Shown: piece by piece, positions 1 to 13,164 of the stretch
Position numbering within the stretch: position 1 is the first letter of the stretch
Layout of the letters: every line of letters starts with the position of its first letter
From: Gnetum montanum
Lineage: Eukaryota > Streptophyta > Gnetopsida > Gnetales > Gnetaceae
NCBI GenBank assembly: GCA_015680685.1
Contig: MNCI01038015.1
Span: forward strand, 1 to 64,000
DNA length: 64,000 bases
Direction of reading: 5' to 3'
Made by a program: the position numbers and the translations under genes
The notes under the pieces: generated by a model
Seen by the model: the letters and a program-made list of their open reading frames with translations, nothing else
Told to the model about the DNA's origin: nothing
Databases searched by the model: none

Positions 1-307
1 GTGTGGAATTGATAATGCGCTTACAGACGGACAATGAAAGGCGCACTCTAGGCGTTGGCAGCACCAAGACTCTTCTCTCTTTTTCTCTTCTATTCTCTGT
101 CCTCTTTTCTCTCAGCTGCCACCTGTGGCCTGATGTCATTGTAATAAGGTGTTCACCCATGTTGTCATGAACACTAGTTTTGTCAAGTCTTGTAATAAAG
201 ACCGTTCACATGTCATCCCATTAGTTCCATTTTCCCTAATAATCCCATACCTACCTGATATTATTGTAAGGAACTCGAGGACGAGTTTTCATTCAGTCAT
301 GGGGGTA
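1..307 (+). mobile_element. Element A, 3' end of internal region with PPT
   Basis: This is the non-coding tail of a plus-strand LTR retrotransposon whose 5' part lies outside the window. It matches the tail of element F around 32070-32388, including the phrase ACAGACGGACAATGAAAGGCGC and the closing GAGGACGAGTTTTCATTCAG. The polypurine tract ATGGGGGTA ends at 307, directly before the LTR. I see no reading frame that can be supported. Confidence 0.85.
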
Positions 308-1118
308 TGATGAGACACGGTTTTCACTAGGCCGCGATATCGCGTCTTCACCTGCGATATCGCGTCCCGCCGCCATATCTATAAATAAGAGGCGGCACTC
401 CCTTCATTTTCCAATCCTGGCTAGTGTAGCGAAGCTCTGGCAGATTGATCACTCCAGAGTTAGAATTTTTCCCCATGTGCCCGCAGTAGGAGTCCTAGAG
501 TGAACGGATCTTTATTCGAGCAGCTTGTAACCTGGACCCAAGTTGTGTACGGAAATAAAGACGAACATGATTGGATAAACCTTGCAGCACATGGTTTTAT
601 TGCTTTCTGTCCTGCTTTCCTAGTGCGTTCAAGTACGACTTGATTACGAGCGTCTACGGACGTGTACGGCTAGTCAAGGAATCGGCTGCTTATCACACGT
701 AGGCTAAATAGGTGCCTCAGTACGACCACTTCGAGCACTTGCGTTACGTGTGGCGATCCCAGTAACGATTAGTGTTTGGTAAGCTGCAGTTGCATAGTTC
801 AGGGTGTGTCCGGCAAGTGGGAACGGATGCTGACGCTAGTTAACTTAGACTTAGATCTTAGTTAGAGTTAATTTAGTTTTCTCCACCCTTTCCTCCTTTT
901 TGCATAGAAGATAAGCCGAAAATACCAAAAAAATCACAGACCTCAGACTTGCTTAACCATACACCGTGACACATACAAGCAAGCCTGGGAAGACAACGAA
1001 CGATTAACCCCAAGTGTTTCTTGTGGCGTTAAGGCATTTAGTCTGCGGAGTTCGACCGGATCGCGCGTGTACACTCGTATTCGTATGGTAGAGTGTAGGG
1101 GTACCTCGCCACTCATCA
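308..1118 (+). mobile_element. Element A 3' LTR (811 bp)
   Basis: The LTR starts TGATGAGACACGG after the polypurine tract and ends GCCACTCATCA. U3 holds a perfect CGCGATATCGCG palindrome at 333-344 and a second near-copy at 354-364, then a TATA box (TCTATAAATAAG, about 378). AATAAAGACGAAC further in may be the polyadenylation signal. The following five bases (GATAC) are the expected target-site copy, but the 5' end is outside the window, so this cannot be checked. What follows is the internal region of element B read backwards, so A appears inserted into B. Confidence 0.9.
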
Positions 1119-1199
1119 GATACTAACTTTTATATACATGACTCTCTAGTGCTGCAATGGAGTTTACAAAAATAAACACATGACATGACAATTTTGACA

Positions 1200-3928
1200 G
1201 AAAATGAAAAACAAAATCTAGCAAGGTTGAGTGTAGCCTTATGTTGTTCTAGACAAAGGTGGCTCTTCCATAGGTTTCTTCCCCTTGTCATCAAGCTTCT
1301 TAAATTGGTACTTGTTTAGGAGCACCTACAACTTTTCTTCTTCTATCCTTGGATTGTGCATCATCCATGCTGATGAGCCAATGTTGGATAGATTTGGCAC
1401 ATTCTACAAACATGGTAGTTGTAGAAACATATGATTGGCTTTAACATACCACGCCGCAAATTGTTGTTGCTCTTCTTCAAAAGGTTTCGCCTTTTCTCTA
1501 AGCTCATGATAGTTTATTAATTTTCTGGCTAAATTTGTTGCTACATCTTTTTATCCCTAGTAGCTAGCCTTAACTACTTCTAGTTCTAAGTTTGCTACTT
1601 AAAGTTTTTGTAGAGCATCTTTTCTATTTGCAAACTCCTTCTCATGCAAAGCATAAGTAGCTACTATTTGTTGTTCTAATTCATTTTTGGGGCTGCTTGC
1701 TGTTAACATGGTGAGGTTAGCATAATGGAGGTTTGTTAATGTCATGTATTCTTTAAGTCTTCTATCTATAGGTCTTTATTTTTTTCTTCCACTTGATAGG
1801 TTTAGGTCATGTTGTCCAAGATGAGTTGCCAATCAAGATTTTGTGTTGCAATCGAATTGATTTTGACCTTTTTTCATCTAGTTCTCTTGCTCCTTTATTT
1901 TCTTGTACATGTCCACTTGGTCTTGAAAGTATTCGTTGAGCCTTTCATGTTTCTTAGCCTCGTTTTGCCATGTGCTAATTTTGATAGTTGATTTCTGTTG
2001 GATGGCGTGTATCTCCTCCATAGAGATGGTTCTCTTTTCTCTTGTGAGGTGGCTCATATCATGGTTAACCCTCAACAACTACTCTCTCAACTAATTGATG
2101 CTTTCTTCTAGAGTGTTTTTCTATTTCTCTACTATGGTCAACTTCATGTTGTCTGTAGCAAGTTTTTTATTTTCTTCCTATAAGACAGCAAGTGCTTTGG
2201 CATGGGCATATGATTTGGTTTTAGCTACTCAAGCTTTCCATACTATCTTTTCTCTCTCATATGCTATATCTTTTTTTTTTCTTATAAGGAAATTGATCTT
2301 CTCAAGTTTGAATTGTGCTATTTGGTTTGGTGGTATAAACTAAGTTGGATCTTTCCTTTCTACTCTTAGGGCTATAAGATCTTCTTGTAATTAGTGAAGC
2401 TCATTCTCAACATGTTCTACCCTAGTTTCAACCATGATTAATTTTCCTTTGGTGGCAATCAATTTAGACTGTGTTGTAGTGATATCACTATGAATATCAA
2501 ATAGATTTGTCATAACTTGTCCTATCTACAATAGTCTATCCAACATATCTTCATGATCTGCAGGAGCAATAGAGGTACCATCTATCATTTGAGCATATTT
2601 GTCTCTAGAAATATTAGCTAGTGGCACAACAAGTACATTAAAAGATTATTTAATGTGATTTATGATCATTTCTATGTCTCCCACTGCATCATGATGCTAT
2701 ATAACCACAACTGTGGCTCCTTCTCTAGATTCAAGCACCACTTGGAATGATGCGAAATTCTTGGAAATCTATTATGACTAATGAGCCTCTTCTCATGATT
2801 GCAACAATATGTATCCATTGGTAGGATTTGTTGAGATGGTTTTCTTGACTACATTAGAAATTACTTTGAATAAATTGGCCTCTTCCCTACTTCACTAACT
2901 AATAGTTTATGCAATTTGCTACAGATGACTAATTGAAGGTTTGTAATCTTGTGATGGTGGTGGTGGAACTTGTGGTTGCTACTACTAGTGTGTTGTGGAT
3001 TAGGTAGTCTCCTTAGTGCCTAGTTATTTTTCTAATTAGTGCTTTTTGGGAGTATTCTATGCCTTTCTCAATGCATCATTTGCATACCCTTGGATACCAG
3101 CTTGTTCACATAACTTCTAGATAAAGCAAGGGAATGGAAGTGTTAACTTCCCTACCTTCTTTTCTTGGAACTACCTTTGAAATTCTATGAAGTAGAGGTG
3201 AATGATGTTTGCATTAAATTTTTCCATTAATATTGTACTCCCTGTGGTTGCATATGTAGAGATTCTATTCAATATTTTAGTAGGAAACAAGTGATAAGTA
3301 CCAATTTTGAAATAAATCTTTTCTCCTATAGTCAAGTCACTATATTCTTTATCTTTCTTACCATACACTCACTATAATCACAGCTTTCTGACATTTGTAT
3401 CAGATTTGGTTGATATCTATGCCACCTTTGCTCCTTGATTGGGTGCATTGAATACCTCTACAATTGCCGTAACTAAGTAAGATACTGAGATTCCTTCAAT
3501 TTCGACTATTGCATTAGCTTCTCAATTTTGCCAGAATTGGAATGTTTCTCCTAGACACCATTCTCCATTGTTTTTCAAAGTAGGTGACAAAGGAGATGAT
3601 TGAAGTTGTGCCATAACACCTTCTAACTCAAATTCAAAAAATGAAACAAAGTTAAGTTCCACAATTACTATCGACATGATAGATTTTTCCTAAATAGCCT
3701 AAAGGCATTCAAGTGATAGTGTAAGTTGTTGTCCCTCAATAGGTACTAGTGGAACATCTTCTTTTTCTTGGTTAGATTGCTCTATGGTAGGAGCTTCTTA
3801 ATGAATGCTAAAGGATTGTGCTTCTTACTCTCCTTATTTTGCTTGCTCACTTGCCTTCTTCCACAACCTCATGGTCTTTTGATTATTGGTTATTGGAGTT
3901 CTTCCTGTGATCCTCTTTTTGGGGACAT
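1200..3928 (-). pseudogene. Element B ORF2: retrotransposon coiled-coil protein, broken
   Basis: A frame of about 900 codons starts at MSPKRGSQEE (ATG at 3928) and can be followed with stops to a conserved end like GKKPMEEPP near 1250. It parallels Z ORF2 throughout: an N-terminal domain with VELNF, LGETFQFWQN, the block YFKIGTYHLFPTK (about 3290-3340), then a long Lys/Glu/Gln-rich coiled-coil part with QNEAKKHE (about 1960) and AAWYVKANHMF. The family is not one I recognise. It occupies the env position of an LTR element and follows no pol gene. Similarity to Z is partial at protein level but collinear, so the frame was under selection before this copy died. A host cytoskeletal gene is unlikely because it sits inside LTR element sequence. 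Confidence 0.6.
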
Positions 3929-6480
3929 CTACAATCAATCAAGGATTTGGAATTACTAGAATATTCTCATAAATGAGAAACAATTAATACCTTACTCATA
4001 CCCTTAGTTATATCAAGTTCTTAGTTCATTATGATTATAAAGTTAAAATATTTTTTAATAACAACCCCATTAGTACTTTAGATGAGTGGTATGATCAATT
4101 AGAAGTCCTCTTAAAGTGGTTTTGGACTTAACATGAGTGATTTGCTTTAAAAATTCTTAATATGTTTCCTCAAACTTACCCCTATAATATCTTTTGCTTG
4201 TTAGCAATTTTTAAAAAATTGACTCAAATTTTCCTTACTAGCACCATCCCCTCGCCATGCCACAACCCTACCGTGACTAAGGTGATCATTCTAGGATCAT
4301 GCAGACTCAAAAATCATGGAAATTGAGACAATAATGAGCAAGTTATGGCTGTTAGAATTTGGGGTGTCAGAGCTCTTAACTACAAATAAAATCGACAACA
4401 ACTCCCCTCTTATGAAATTTAGAAATAAAAAAAAATTTCAAACTCTACTACACTATATATAGATTTTATGCGTGAGATATCGTAGGTGGTTGAATATTGT
4501 AGATACAATGTCACCATAGAAAAATCAGAATTTCTAAATATTTTTCTTAGAATAAATTGACTCCCATAGGATAGTTGAATGATATGCATCATGTTGAAAG
4601 GGTCTTCATATGGAGATGATGCTTCAAGTGTGAAAAATAAGCATTGAAAGTCTATGACTAAGGAATCTTGGGCGATGAAAGAATGTGAGGTATTGATGGA
4701 ATGGATGAGAAAGACAACATTGTTGTGATTTTAGAATAGATAGTGTGAATGATATGGGAAGTATTTATTGTTATTTATTGAAATTGGAAGGCTCAAGATG
4801 ATGTGGAATTGCTTGGAAAATATAAGATAGAACAGTTATACAAGTGGGTCCTTCCCAAAGCAAGTTCCAACCCTTAATGCCCTTGTATAATCATGCCTAA
4901 AAGTGTCCTTAGGCACTTAAGGAGTTAAATGTAACTCATATTTGTTTAGCAAAACACACATATTAGTACCACCAAATTGGAAAAATAACTCTATTTTTAC
5001 ACAAAATCATAAGTTATCATTATTCAAATAGTGAGATGAAATAGTTTTAGAAGGGATTGTAGAAATTAAGACGTGAGGTGTCTTACCATAGGCATAACAA
5101 ATTCTTGTGTTTTATTAGTGGTTAAGATAATCATTAGCCTTTCTATCAAAGATTCAAACCAAGTCTAAATCACATTCTAGTGACATCACATCATTTCATC
5201 TCTTGGAGTTACAATTGTAAGACTATCAATGTTACAAGGAGTATTGTCACTTGGTGTATTGTCCAAGGGAGGAGTTTATTCATGGCACTTTATTTTTATT
5301 TTTACATTTTTGAGAAGCCACCTACCTTTAGGCATTGTTAACATGTCTTTCTAGTGGACCCCTAGAAACTTATTTTGTGCCTTTTATTTCTTATTTGTGT
5401 CAACCTTTTTAAGGCAGAAATTATTTTACTCTTGCTCCCATTCTTTGTTAGATCTACAAGGATATAACATAACCTTAGTAACATGATAGAACTCACAATA
5501 ATAATCCAAAAAGCATCCACAAGTTTCCTTGATATCATGTCCTTTACATTCCCTCTTGGTTCTTCACTTTTTTGTCTAGGCATAATGATCACAAGTTTAT
5601 TCTTAGTTTGATGATGGAAAGAATATCATTATGGCCATGGTAAGAAGCCCTTATTAATGGAATTTATGGATGGATGATGTGGACTCACTATGCAAATAAT
5701 CAAACTCTTATGATTTGATAACATAGGGAAATCTTCACCTTATTGGGCTACAACTTGCCTTTATTTTCATGTGTTTTATTAATGATCAAAAATTATTTAC
5801 AAAGGGTTTGAAACAAAGTATAAAAGAAATGAAAAAGATGGTAAAAAATTATGAAAAAGTATAAAGAATGAAAAAAATTAAAGAATTGAAAAATCTTAAA
5901 GAATGTGAAAAATTGAAGAAATGAGAAAAGGATAAAAGAATAAGAAAATTATGAAAGAATGTAAAAAATGAAAAGAATTGTAAAACAAAGAAAATAGAAA
6001 AATCACTAAGGTACCTATTGTTGTAAATGGACATCCCCATGACTATTATAAATTCATGAGAGATATGGAAGATAGAACAAGTGGAAGATTGGTGAGTAGG
6101 TTGGGTGGATTTCTTTGAGTACTAATAATATAATTTGATTTGTTGGATGTTGACAAGGATAAGATTATGTGAGCTAGATGGGTGATGAATATGTAAGGCA
6201 CCGGATAGATACATGATGTTTACTATGTATAATCCCTTCATAAGTGTTTGAAATTTAGCCTTTTGGGGTAAATGACTAGGATTATAATAGAGGACCTTGT
6301 CACTCGGTTGTATGGTTACATTTCTTATTCATGAATCATGCCTAAGTTTCGAATATTTCTTGTGGACTTCACTACCCATAACTGCTACTTGTCTATTTTC
6401 ATTTAAAATATTTAGATTCATTAGACATTCCTTTTGTGCTAAACTCAAATCAAGGTCAAGTTTACTAGCAATAGCTAAAG
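3929..6480 (-). mobile_element. Element B spacer between protease and ORF2
   Basis: About 2.5 kb without a supportable gene. A GATATC motif (about 4474) and a TATA-like CTATATATAG (about 4453) lie roughly 0.5 kb upstream of ORF2, a decayed match to the clearer promoter-like array in Z. At 5820-6000 there is an A-rich run of AAAGAATG-type repeats matching the T-rich stretch that follows gag-protease in F and Z. The phrase GTGGGTCCTTCCCAAAGCA near 4843 is shared with Z near 61135. Confidence 0.5.
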
Positions 6481-7330
6481 TGTGAAGCTCTGCCTATATT
6501 CTGAGGGTAAGAGTGTCTTTTCCTTAATTGTTTTAACTTATGTATTTTTGCCACATAGGTATTGATCATTTGTTCTTCTAGTTCCATGTACTTATCAAGT
6601 TAGGTTTCTTCACTGGTAATCAGCCATTGGATGCTATCTTGTTGGGTGTGTGCTATATACAAGCAATTTTGCACACAACTTGTTTTTATGCATTGATGGC
6701 ATGCCTTAGTGTCTTTTCATTTAATGGCCCAAATTCTTTGCATGCAATTGCACCCATGATTGTTGTATGTGATACATGGAATCCTTTGTCTGTGTATGAT
6801 TTTGGCTTCATATTCCTTGGAAATTTCCAAGGATAAATCATAAATTCCAAGCTTAGCATCCACAATGCTAAGCCAAGATCTTCCCATGATAATTCAGAAC
6901 TCTCCCTTGTTTTTCTTCACATGAATTACTAGAAAATCAATGAGATAGGACTAGCCACTAATGGTGGTAATCACATCATCTACCTGTCTGAGTGGAACTA
7001 TGATTGATTGGTCTACAAACTCTAAATAGATGTTACTTTTCTTTAGTGGTGGAAGGTTCCAAGCCTGGTACATGTCTTGAGATATCAAATTTACTCTAGA
7101 CCCAAAATCAAATAAAGCTTTGCATGATTTTTATCCTACTATTTAAACATAAATTGAGGGACTTTTTGGATAAATTCTTTTCTATGAAAGAGCCCTTGCC
7201 TTGATACAATGAGTTACTATTTGTGTGAGCATGATAGTTCTGAGGTTTGGACTTTGATGAAGTTGGAAGCTTACTACATTGGAAAGGACTTGATGTGGTT
7301 GGGATGGAGTTACATGTGTTCCCCATCTGC
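6480..7330 (-). pseudogene. Element B aspartic protease remnant
   Basis: On the minus strand a decayed version of the protease seen in D, F and G can be followed across shifting frames. The active-site segment (FDFGSRVNLIS, about 7085-7120) retains the Leu-Ile-Ser part, and the C-terminal part includes RIPCITYNNHGCNCMQR near 6740, matching VPCIAYSDTGYNCMQR in G. Retroviral-type proteases cut the gag polyprotein. This copy cannot be active because of stops and shifts. The link between frames is by comparison with the sister copies. Confidence 0.55.
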
Positions 7331-9720
7331 TAAGTTTTCTCTAGGCTTGTTTTGAAGAATAATCATTTCTTAGATTAAGACTCATAAGTAACCTTCCTCT
7401 CATGTGTATTAACTATCCTTGTAGAACTTTTTAGCTAAGGTTATGATTATAAGTTCCCCTGCATAACAGGAGGTGGCACTAGTGGAAGAGGATTAAAGTG
7501 CTGGGTAGCAAGTATAGCTATTGGTGGATGCACATATTAGTTGAAATCAATCCTTGGCGACGTCGATCCATAATATTCCGTTGAATAGTATTGTGGGGCT
7601 TGAACATTTTTACGATTAGGTTAGATTAAATGTTGAACATGGTATCCATAAGGATCAAGTTGTCGATATGGATATTGTTGGTGTAATGATGGCATGGGCC
7701 ATGATTGCAGTTGCTGCCACTACTAATGGTAGTGCTCTTGTAGTTGTGACAAAGCTCCACTAGAATAGTACATTGGTTGAGGCTGTTGTCTATAGTTACC
7801 TTGAGGATAAGGTAATCATCTAGGCATTTTCTTTTGAACAAATCATGGGTTAAGTGTGTATGCCCTAGTTTCTTTCAAATGTACCATGATTGGACAACAC
7901 CCCTTAGGATGTTCATACTGGTACATGATGAAACCTTCATCATTTTTGAAGCTAGTTTCTAAGTACCTAGTTACTAAAGCAACTTTACCATTTTGTCCAA
8001 ATTCCTTCTTCTTCTTTTTATCTCTACCTCTATTAAGTGCTTGTTCTACTTTTTCCACCACAATATTTAGTTTTGTTGTACATCTTTCATCTATTGAATC
8101 CCACATTTTTGCTAACTATCCTTCTATATCGACAACAGGTTTCTGAATTGGTAGCGTCTCTTTCCTGATGAGTTGGTCTAAAGTTTCTTCTTCTTGGGTA
8201 TCACATACATGTGCATCTCTTTTCAAGATTTATGGATCCTTGTTGTATTCTTCAGTTGATTTCCTTTTTCTAAATCATCCTTCTTCTTTTGCCATTTGAT
8301 CAATAAGTCTTTGAATCCAATGGGCGGTTAATTTTGATAGTATTTCTTGGGCATAATCCCCAAGGATCTCTCTCTTTTTACTTCTTAACCCATCTATGAT
8401 GTGCCTTAGCTATTTCTTTGATGAAAATCCATGGCTTGGGCATCTATTTAATAGTGAATAATATCTACCCATTACTACATCAAGGGTCTCGTGAGTCCCT
8501 TATTTCTAGTTCTAGATTTACTTTTTTAGGTTTAACACTCATGAATGTTTGATATTTTTCATTAAAAATTTCAAGCATGATACTCTAGCATCTAATGGAT
8601 TCAAGTTCCAATGACCTGTACTAGCTTTCCACTTCCTTCATAAGTGTTCTAGGAAATAGCTTTAATTTCTACCGATCACTCTCTATATTTTGAAGCACAC
8701 AGGCATTAGAAAATGCTTAAAGGTGATGCTAAGGATTAGCATTCTAACCTCTTTCAAATCAAGACATGTTATTCATATCTAGCCGTTTGATTTGGCTATC
8801 TCAAATGTGCATAATTGGTATGTAAAATACTTCCTAAATGTTGATCATGTTCCTAGTTACCATAAGGGGTTCATCATCATGGTTAGGTTCATAAGCTTTG
8901 TGGTAGTTGTAACCACTTCTATGCTCATGCTTCTCTTGATCCTCTATTCTCTCTTTGTATCTCCTTCTTTCATATTCCTCATCGTTTGAATTCGAATACC
9001 TTGAGTATCAATCATGATGACCATGAGCACTTCTCTTTTCCCTATCAAAATCTTGGTACTTGTGTTGTCTCTTGTCATAGTCCTTTGATGATCATGATGA
9101 AGAAGAGGAGGTAGCAGGAGAACAATGTCGATTGGTTCTCCTTTCATAACTCTTGTGAGTTTCCTTGTAGGACTTAACAAGATCCCTTAGCCTAGAGTCC
9201 TACTTGTATCTTAAGTCAATAGCCTCCCCCCTATGTGGCTCTACCAGAGTAGAGTGAAGTTGGGCTTTAACAGGTTTTTCTAATCTAATGATAGATGTCT
9301 TTGATGGCTCCTCATGTTTCTAGTGGAGTTGTTTTGAAATAAAATGATCAGAATCAAGCTCTTCTATGACAACAAATGTGTTGGCTTGCTTCCCTATGGT
9401 ATGAACATGCTTGATTTCCATAGTATGATCTCTTTTTATCTACTCCATTATAGGTTCATAGGGTCTATTCATGTGTTGATTCACATGATACCCTTCTTGA
9501 ATCTAGTCAAAGTGCAATCCTCTTAGAGCAATTTGTAGCATGTTTAGTACTACACATTTGAGAGACAAAACTATTTTGCCTTGCATATCTTTCCACCTCA
9601 TTTATCTATCTTGATGGAATATGAAGGTCAAGTCTGGATGATATGGATCAATGTGAACATAAGTAATGCATGTCTACATTGGCATTCTCTAGTCTTCTTC
9701 ATTAGTAATTCTATAATTGC
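7330..9720 (-). pseudogene. Element B gag remnant
   Basis: The N-terminal part reads PDLTFIFHQDR then WKDMQGKIVLS (9540-9640, minus), matching NFTFILHQDE...NIVLP in G. A longer open stretch at 7843-8106 holds a basic segment and MYQYEHPKGCCPIM, the gag zinc-knuckle region with its first two cysteines lost. The proline/glutamine-rich tail follows. Gag forms the particle core and binds the element RNA. Several stops and frame changes interrupt it. Confidence 0.65.
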
Positions 9721-9887
9721 TCCTTCTTATTTCCTTGGCAGGTGATAGTTGATCATTATGTGAAGTCATGTCACCGTTTCTTGATGATTTGTGTTAATTG
9801 TGCTTTTTATTAAGGTTGTAAAGATTAGAGTTAGGTTCTGATACAATGAACTTCAAAAAATTAATTACTTATTATAACATTGACTTA

Positions 9888-10151
9888 TCCCCAGCAAGGG
9901 TAGCAATGATGAGTGGTGAAGTATCCAACACCCAACCATATGAGATACGAGTGTTCACACACAATCCCAGTCAAACTTCACAGATAAGAAAATGTGCTTA
10001 TACCAGTAATTAGTTAGCATTCGTAATCATTTTCTTCTCACATGAGTTAGTAAAATCAGTGCGTATGGTTTAACTCATATTTAGGTATATGATATTGATG
10101 TTGTTTTGGCCATTAAGCTCCTAGTAAACATGAAGTGAAAGTAAGGGTTTC
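9888..10151 (-). mobile_element. Element B PBS and truncated 5' LTR
   Basis: The minus-strand PBS reads TTGCTACCCTTGCTGGGGA (9888-9906), a mutated form of the F primer site. The LTR begins at 9907 (TGATGAGTGG on plus) and runs 245 bp before it is cut at 10152, where the LTR of element C begins. The rest of the B LTR is not seen further right. Confidence 0.75.
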
Positions 10152-10965
10152 TAATGAGTGGCGAGATACCCCTATACTCAACCATATGAATACGAGTGTA
10201 GCACACACGATCCAGTCGAACTCCGTAGACTAAGTGCCTACAAGCCTCATGAAACACTTAAGGTTAATCATTCGTTGTCTTCCCAGACTTACTTGTAGTT
10301 GTCACGGTTTATGGTTAAGTAAGTCTGAGGTATATGATTTTTATCATTTTTATGTTTTATGTCTCCTATGCTAACAAGGTGAAGGGTTGAGAAACTAATT
10401 ACTAAATCTAACTAATGAACTAAGTCTAAATTACCTAGCGTCAGCATCCATTCCCACTTACCGTACACACCCAAAACCGATGCAACTGTGGTAACCAAAC
10501 GCTAATTGTTGTTGGGATCACGATGCGTAACGCATGTGCTCAAAGTGATCATACTGAGGCACTTAACTATGAGAGAAGGGTTGAGAGAGATAATAAAAAA
10601 ATTAAATAACAAGTAATAAATAACCATAAATAAAATCCTAATTAGCCTATTCCATGTACTACAAGGTTTATCCAAGAAGCTCGTCTTTATTTCCGTACAC
10701 AAACTTGTGTTCAGGTACAATGTCTGCTCGAATAAAGATCCATTCACTTTAGGACTTCTACTACGGGCACATGGAAAATATTCGATCTCTGGAGTGATCA
10801 ATTTGCCAGAGTTTTCCTACTATCTAACCTAGGATGAGGAAACAAGGAAGAGCCACCTCTTATTTATAGATATGACGGCGCAACAAGATATTGCAGGGGA
10901 AGATGTGATATCGCGAGGGATGCGATATCGCAATGGCCGCGATATCACGATATCACGTCCCATCA
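10152..10965 (-). mobile_element. Element C 3' LTR (814 bp)
   Basis: The minus-strand LTR runs from its U5 end (TAATGAGTGGCGAG, a TGATG terminus with one change) to its U3 start (CGTCCCATCA). The TATA box is near 10860 and the GATATC palindromes lie at 10885-10955. The polypurine tract (plus: TACCCCCATGAC) follows at 10966. C was inserted into the 5' LTR of B. Confidence 0.85.
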
Positions 10966-11268
10966 TACCCCCATGACTAAATAAAAACTCAGGTACAATG
11001 TCTACTCGAATAAAGATCCGTTCACTTTAGGACTTCTACTATGGGCACGTGGAAAATATTCGATCTCTGGAGTGATCAATTTGCCAAAGTTTTCCTACTA
11101 TCTAACCTAGGATGAGGAAACAAGGAAGAGCCACCTCTTATTTATAGATATGACGGCGCAACAAGATATTGCAGGGGAAGATGTGATATCGCGAGGGATG
11201 CGATATCGTAATGGCCGCAATATCGCGATATCACGTCCCATCATACCCCCATGACTAAATAAAAACTC
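10713..11268. repeat. 278-bp tandem duplication across the C LTR/PPT junction
   Basis: Two head-to-tail units, 10713-10990 and 10991-11268. Each holds the last part of the LTR (U5-proximal to U3 start), the polypurine tract and about 25 bp of internal DNA. The units share AGGTACAATGTCT at their start. I count eight differences, all transitions, so the duplication is fairly young compared with the rest of the element. Confidence 0.9.
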
Positions 11269-13164
11269 ATCCTCGAGTTCCTTACAATAATATCAGGAAG
11301 GTATGAGATTATTGACTCAAATGGATCTAATGGGATGACATGTGAATGGATCATCATTACAAGACTCCACAACTAGTGTTCATAATAACAAGGGTGAACA
11401 CCTTATTACATTGAAATCAGGCCTCATTTGGTAGCTGAGAGAAAAGAGAAAAGAGAAGAGAGAAGAGAGAAGAGAGAAGAATTTTTGCTACTGCCAATGC
11501 CAAGATTGCATCTTTCGTTGTCCATCTATAAGCACGCCATCGATCTTGCTCCTTGCATAGCTGCTTCAGCACTGCTCCATTCCAAGTGGTACCTCCAGAT
11601 TCGATCCATTGTTGCATGATCATCATCTGCACACACAAAAAAGTCTTGTATTAGCAAGGGTAAATGAATTTCAATGCAGTGGATACCTTGCTTCAGTGAA
11701 AGGTCAATTGGCTGGGTTATGGTATGGCTGATTGTGGATCTAGGGATATAATAATGATAACTACCTAAGGTGTAGGGGTTAGGGGAAAATTGAAAAAATT
11801 GGGCCCTGTACCCCCATGACTAATTGCAAACCTCCAGTAGTGTTAGAATGGAGAAAGAATAAGAACAAGAAGATGGATAAAAAGAGACAACTAAGACATC
11901 TATGAAATGGATGTCAAGATGGAAATGAACAAAAAAAATTAATTGAAAAAATGTTAGGGAAAAGAAGTTAACTAATGCACCAAATAGGAATGTTAGTGGG
12001 TCCTCCCCAAAGTAGGCTCATGCCCTTAATGCCTTGACAAACCCACATTCAAAGAGTCCGTAGGCCCTGGGAATGTCCTTCGGAACAAGAGTTAAAGTCT
12101 TAACCACAAGAATTTACCTAAAAGAAAAATAATGTGTCAACCAAAATATACACTAATGATATATCTAGCAATGAGGTGAATAATGGAGAGAAGGGTGGAG
12201 AGAAGAGAATGGAATGGAATCCCAAGAACAAGGTGGTGTACAGCCCCTTGTGTGTTTTATGATTAATGTAACTTGGAAAATCTCATTCCAACTCTGGCCT
12301 CAAACCAACCACGTCCAGTGACTTCTCATCAATGCATTCGGCCAAACCATCCAATTGAATAACAGGAATGCATCCTTTAAGAGCCACCACCATTCTGATG
12401 AAACAAATGAGGAGAGAATAGGAAGCGAGAAGGGCCTTAGTTAGAGGGAACATTTTTAGTTCCATAACCAGTGCTTGTAGCCCAAGTTTATTTTTTCTAA
12501 GGGGTGTGCTTTGAACTCTCACTTTTTCTTTTCATTTCATTTTTTTCTCTTTTTTTGTTTTTGTGTTTTTATGCGTGAGAACCACACCATGCAAAGACTT
12601 CTTATTTTTATTAGCTCAACTTCTTGATGATTAGGTAATGTCAGAACGATAAGAAAACTCAAGAAGAAAACATCCAAGCACCTAAGAGAACGGCCAACAA
12701 AAATGCATCAAGTTCTCTTGAAGTCACACCCTTTTCAAACCTTGAGTCCTTCCTTAGTTTGAGAAATATCCAGTCACTGATTCATTAAAGTTCTTATTAG
12801 AGAGAGACTGTACATTTCCAAGCTAAGAGAGACCATAGACTTTGTGGATGGATGGATGAAGTGAACTCATTGCCTACCATATCAAAAGAAACATACCTTA
12901 ATATCAATCATCATAACTTTAAGGTAAAAACCAAACATTAGCAATCAATAAGAAAAAAGTTCATACCATCGTGAAGAACACTTATTGGGTGACGAACTTA
13001 CAAGGATGGGTGACATACACACAAACACACACAAAAAAATGGAAAAGTATAACAATGTTGTAAAACAAAAACAAGAAAAGTTAAAGAAATCTGTAAAACA
13101 AAAACTGTAAAACAAAAATGTGTTAAAAAAAATTTGTAAAACAAAAAATGTGTAAAACAAAAAC
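10966..13164 (-). mobile_element. Element C spacer with internal PPT-like tracts
   Basis: Non-coding spacer between protease and LTR. Besides the true PPT at 10966 there are two more plus-strand CCCCCATGACT tracts, at 11809-11822 and 13207-13222 (the latter just inside the protease-end block). The short region 11420-11640 (plus) matches the pre-LTR tail of F, G and A. T-rich TTTTTGTTTTAC-type repeats lie at 13060-13170 on the minus strand. Confidence 0.75.

Larger units (their letters stand above)
1119..9906 (-). mobile_element. Element B internal region (minus strand)
   Basis: Read on the minus strand the order is PBS (9888-9906), gag, aspartic protease, a spacer of about 2.5 kb, then a long second reading frame (ORF2). 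The left LTR is not present because A has inserted near the 3' end of the element. The whole unit aligns in gene order with element Z at the right end of the window. All frames are broken by stops and shifts, so the copy is dead. No reverse transcriptase or integrase is seen. Confidence 0.75.

Noticed and set aside
5849-6040. Phe/Ser-rich minus-strand frame
   Set aside because: Low-complexity AAAGAATG-type repeat in an LTR element spacer.
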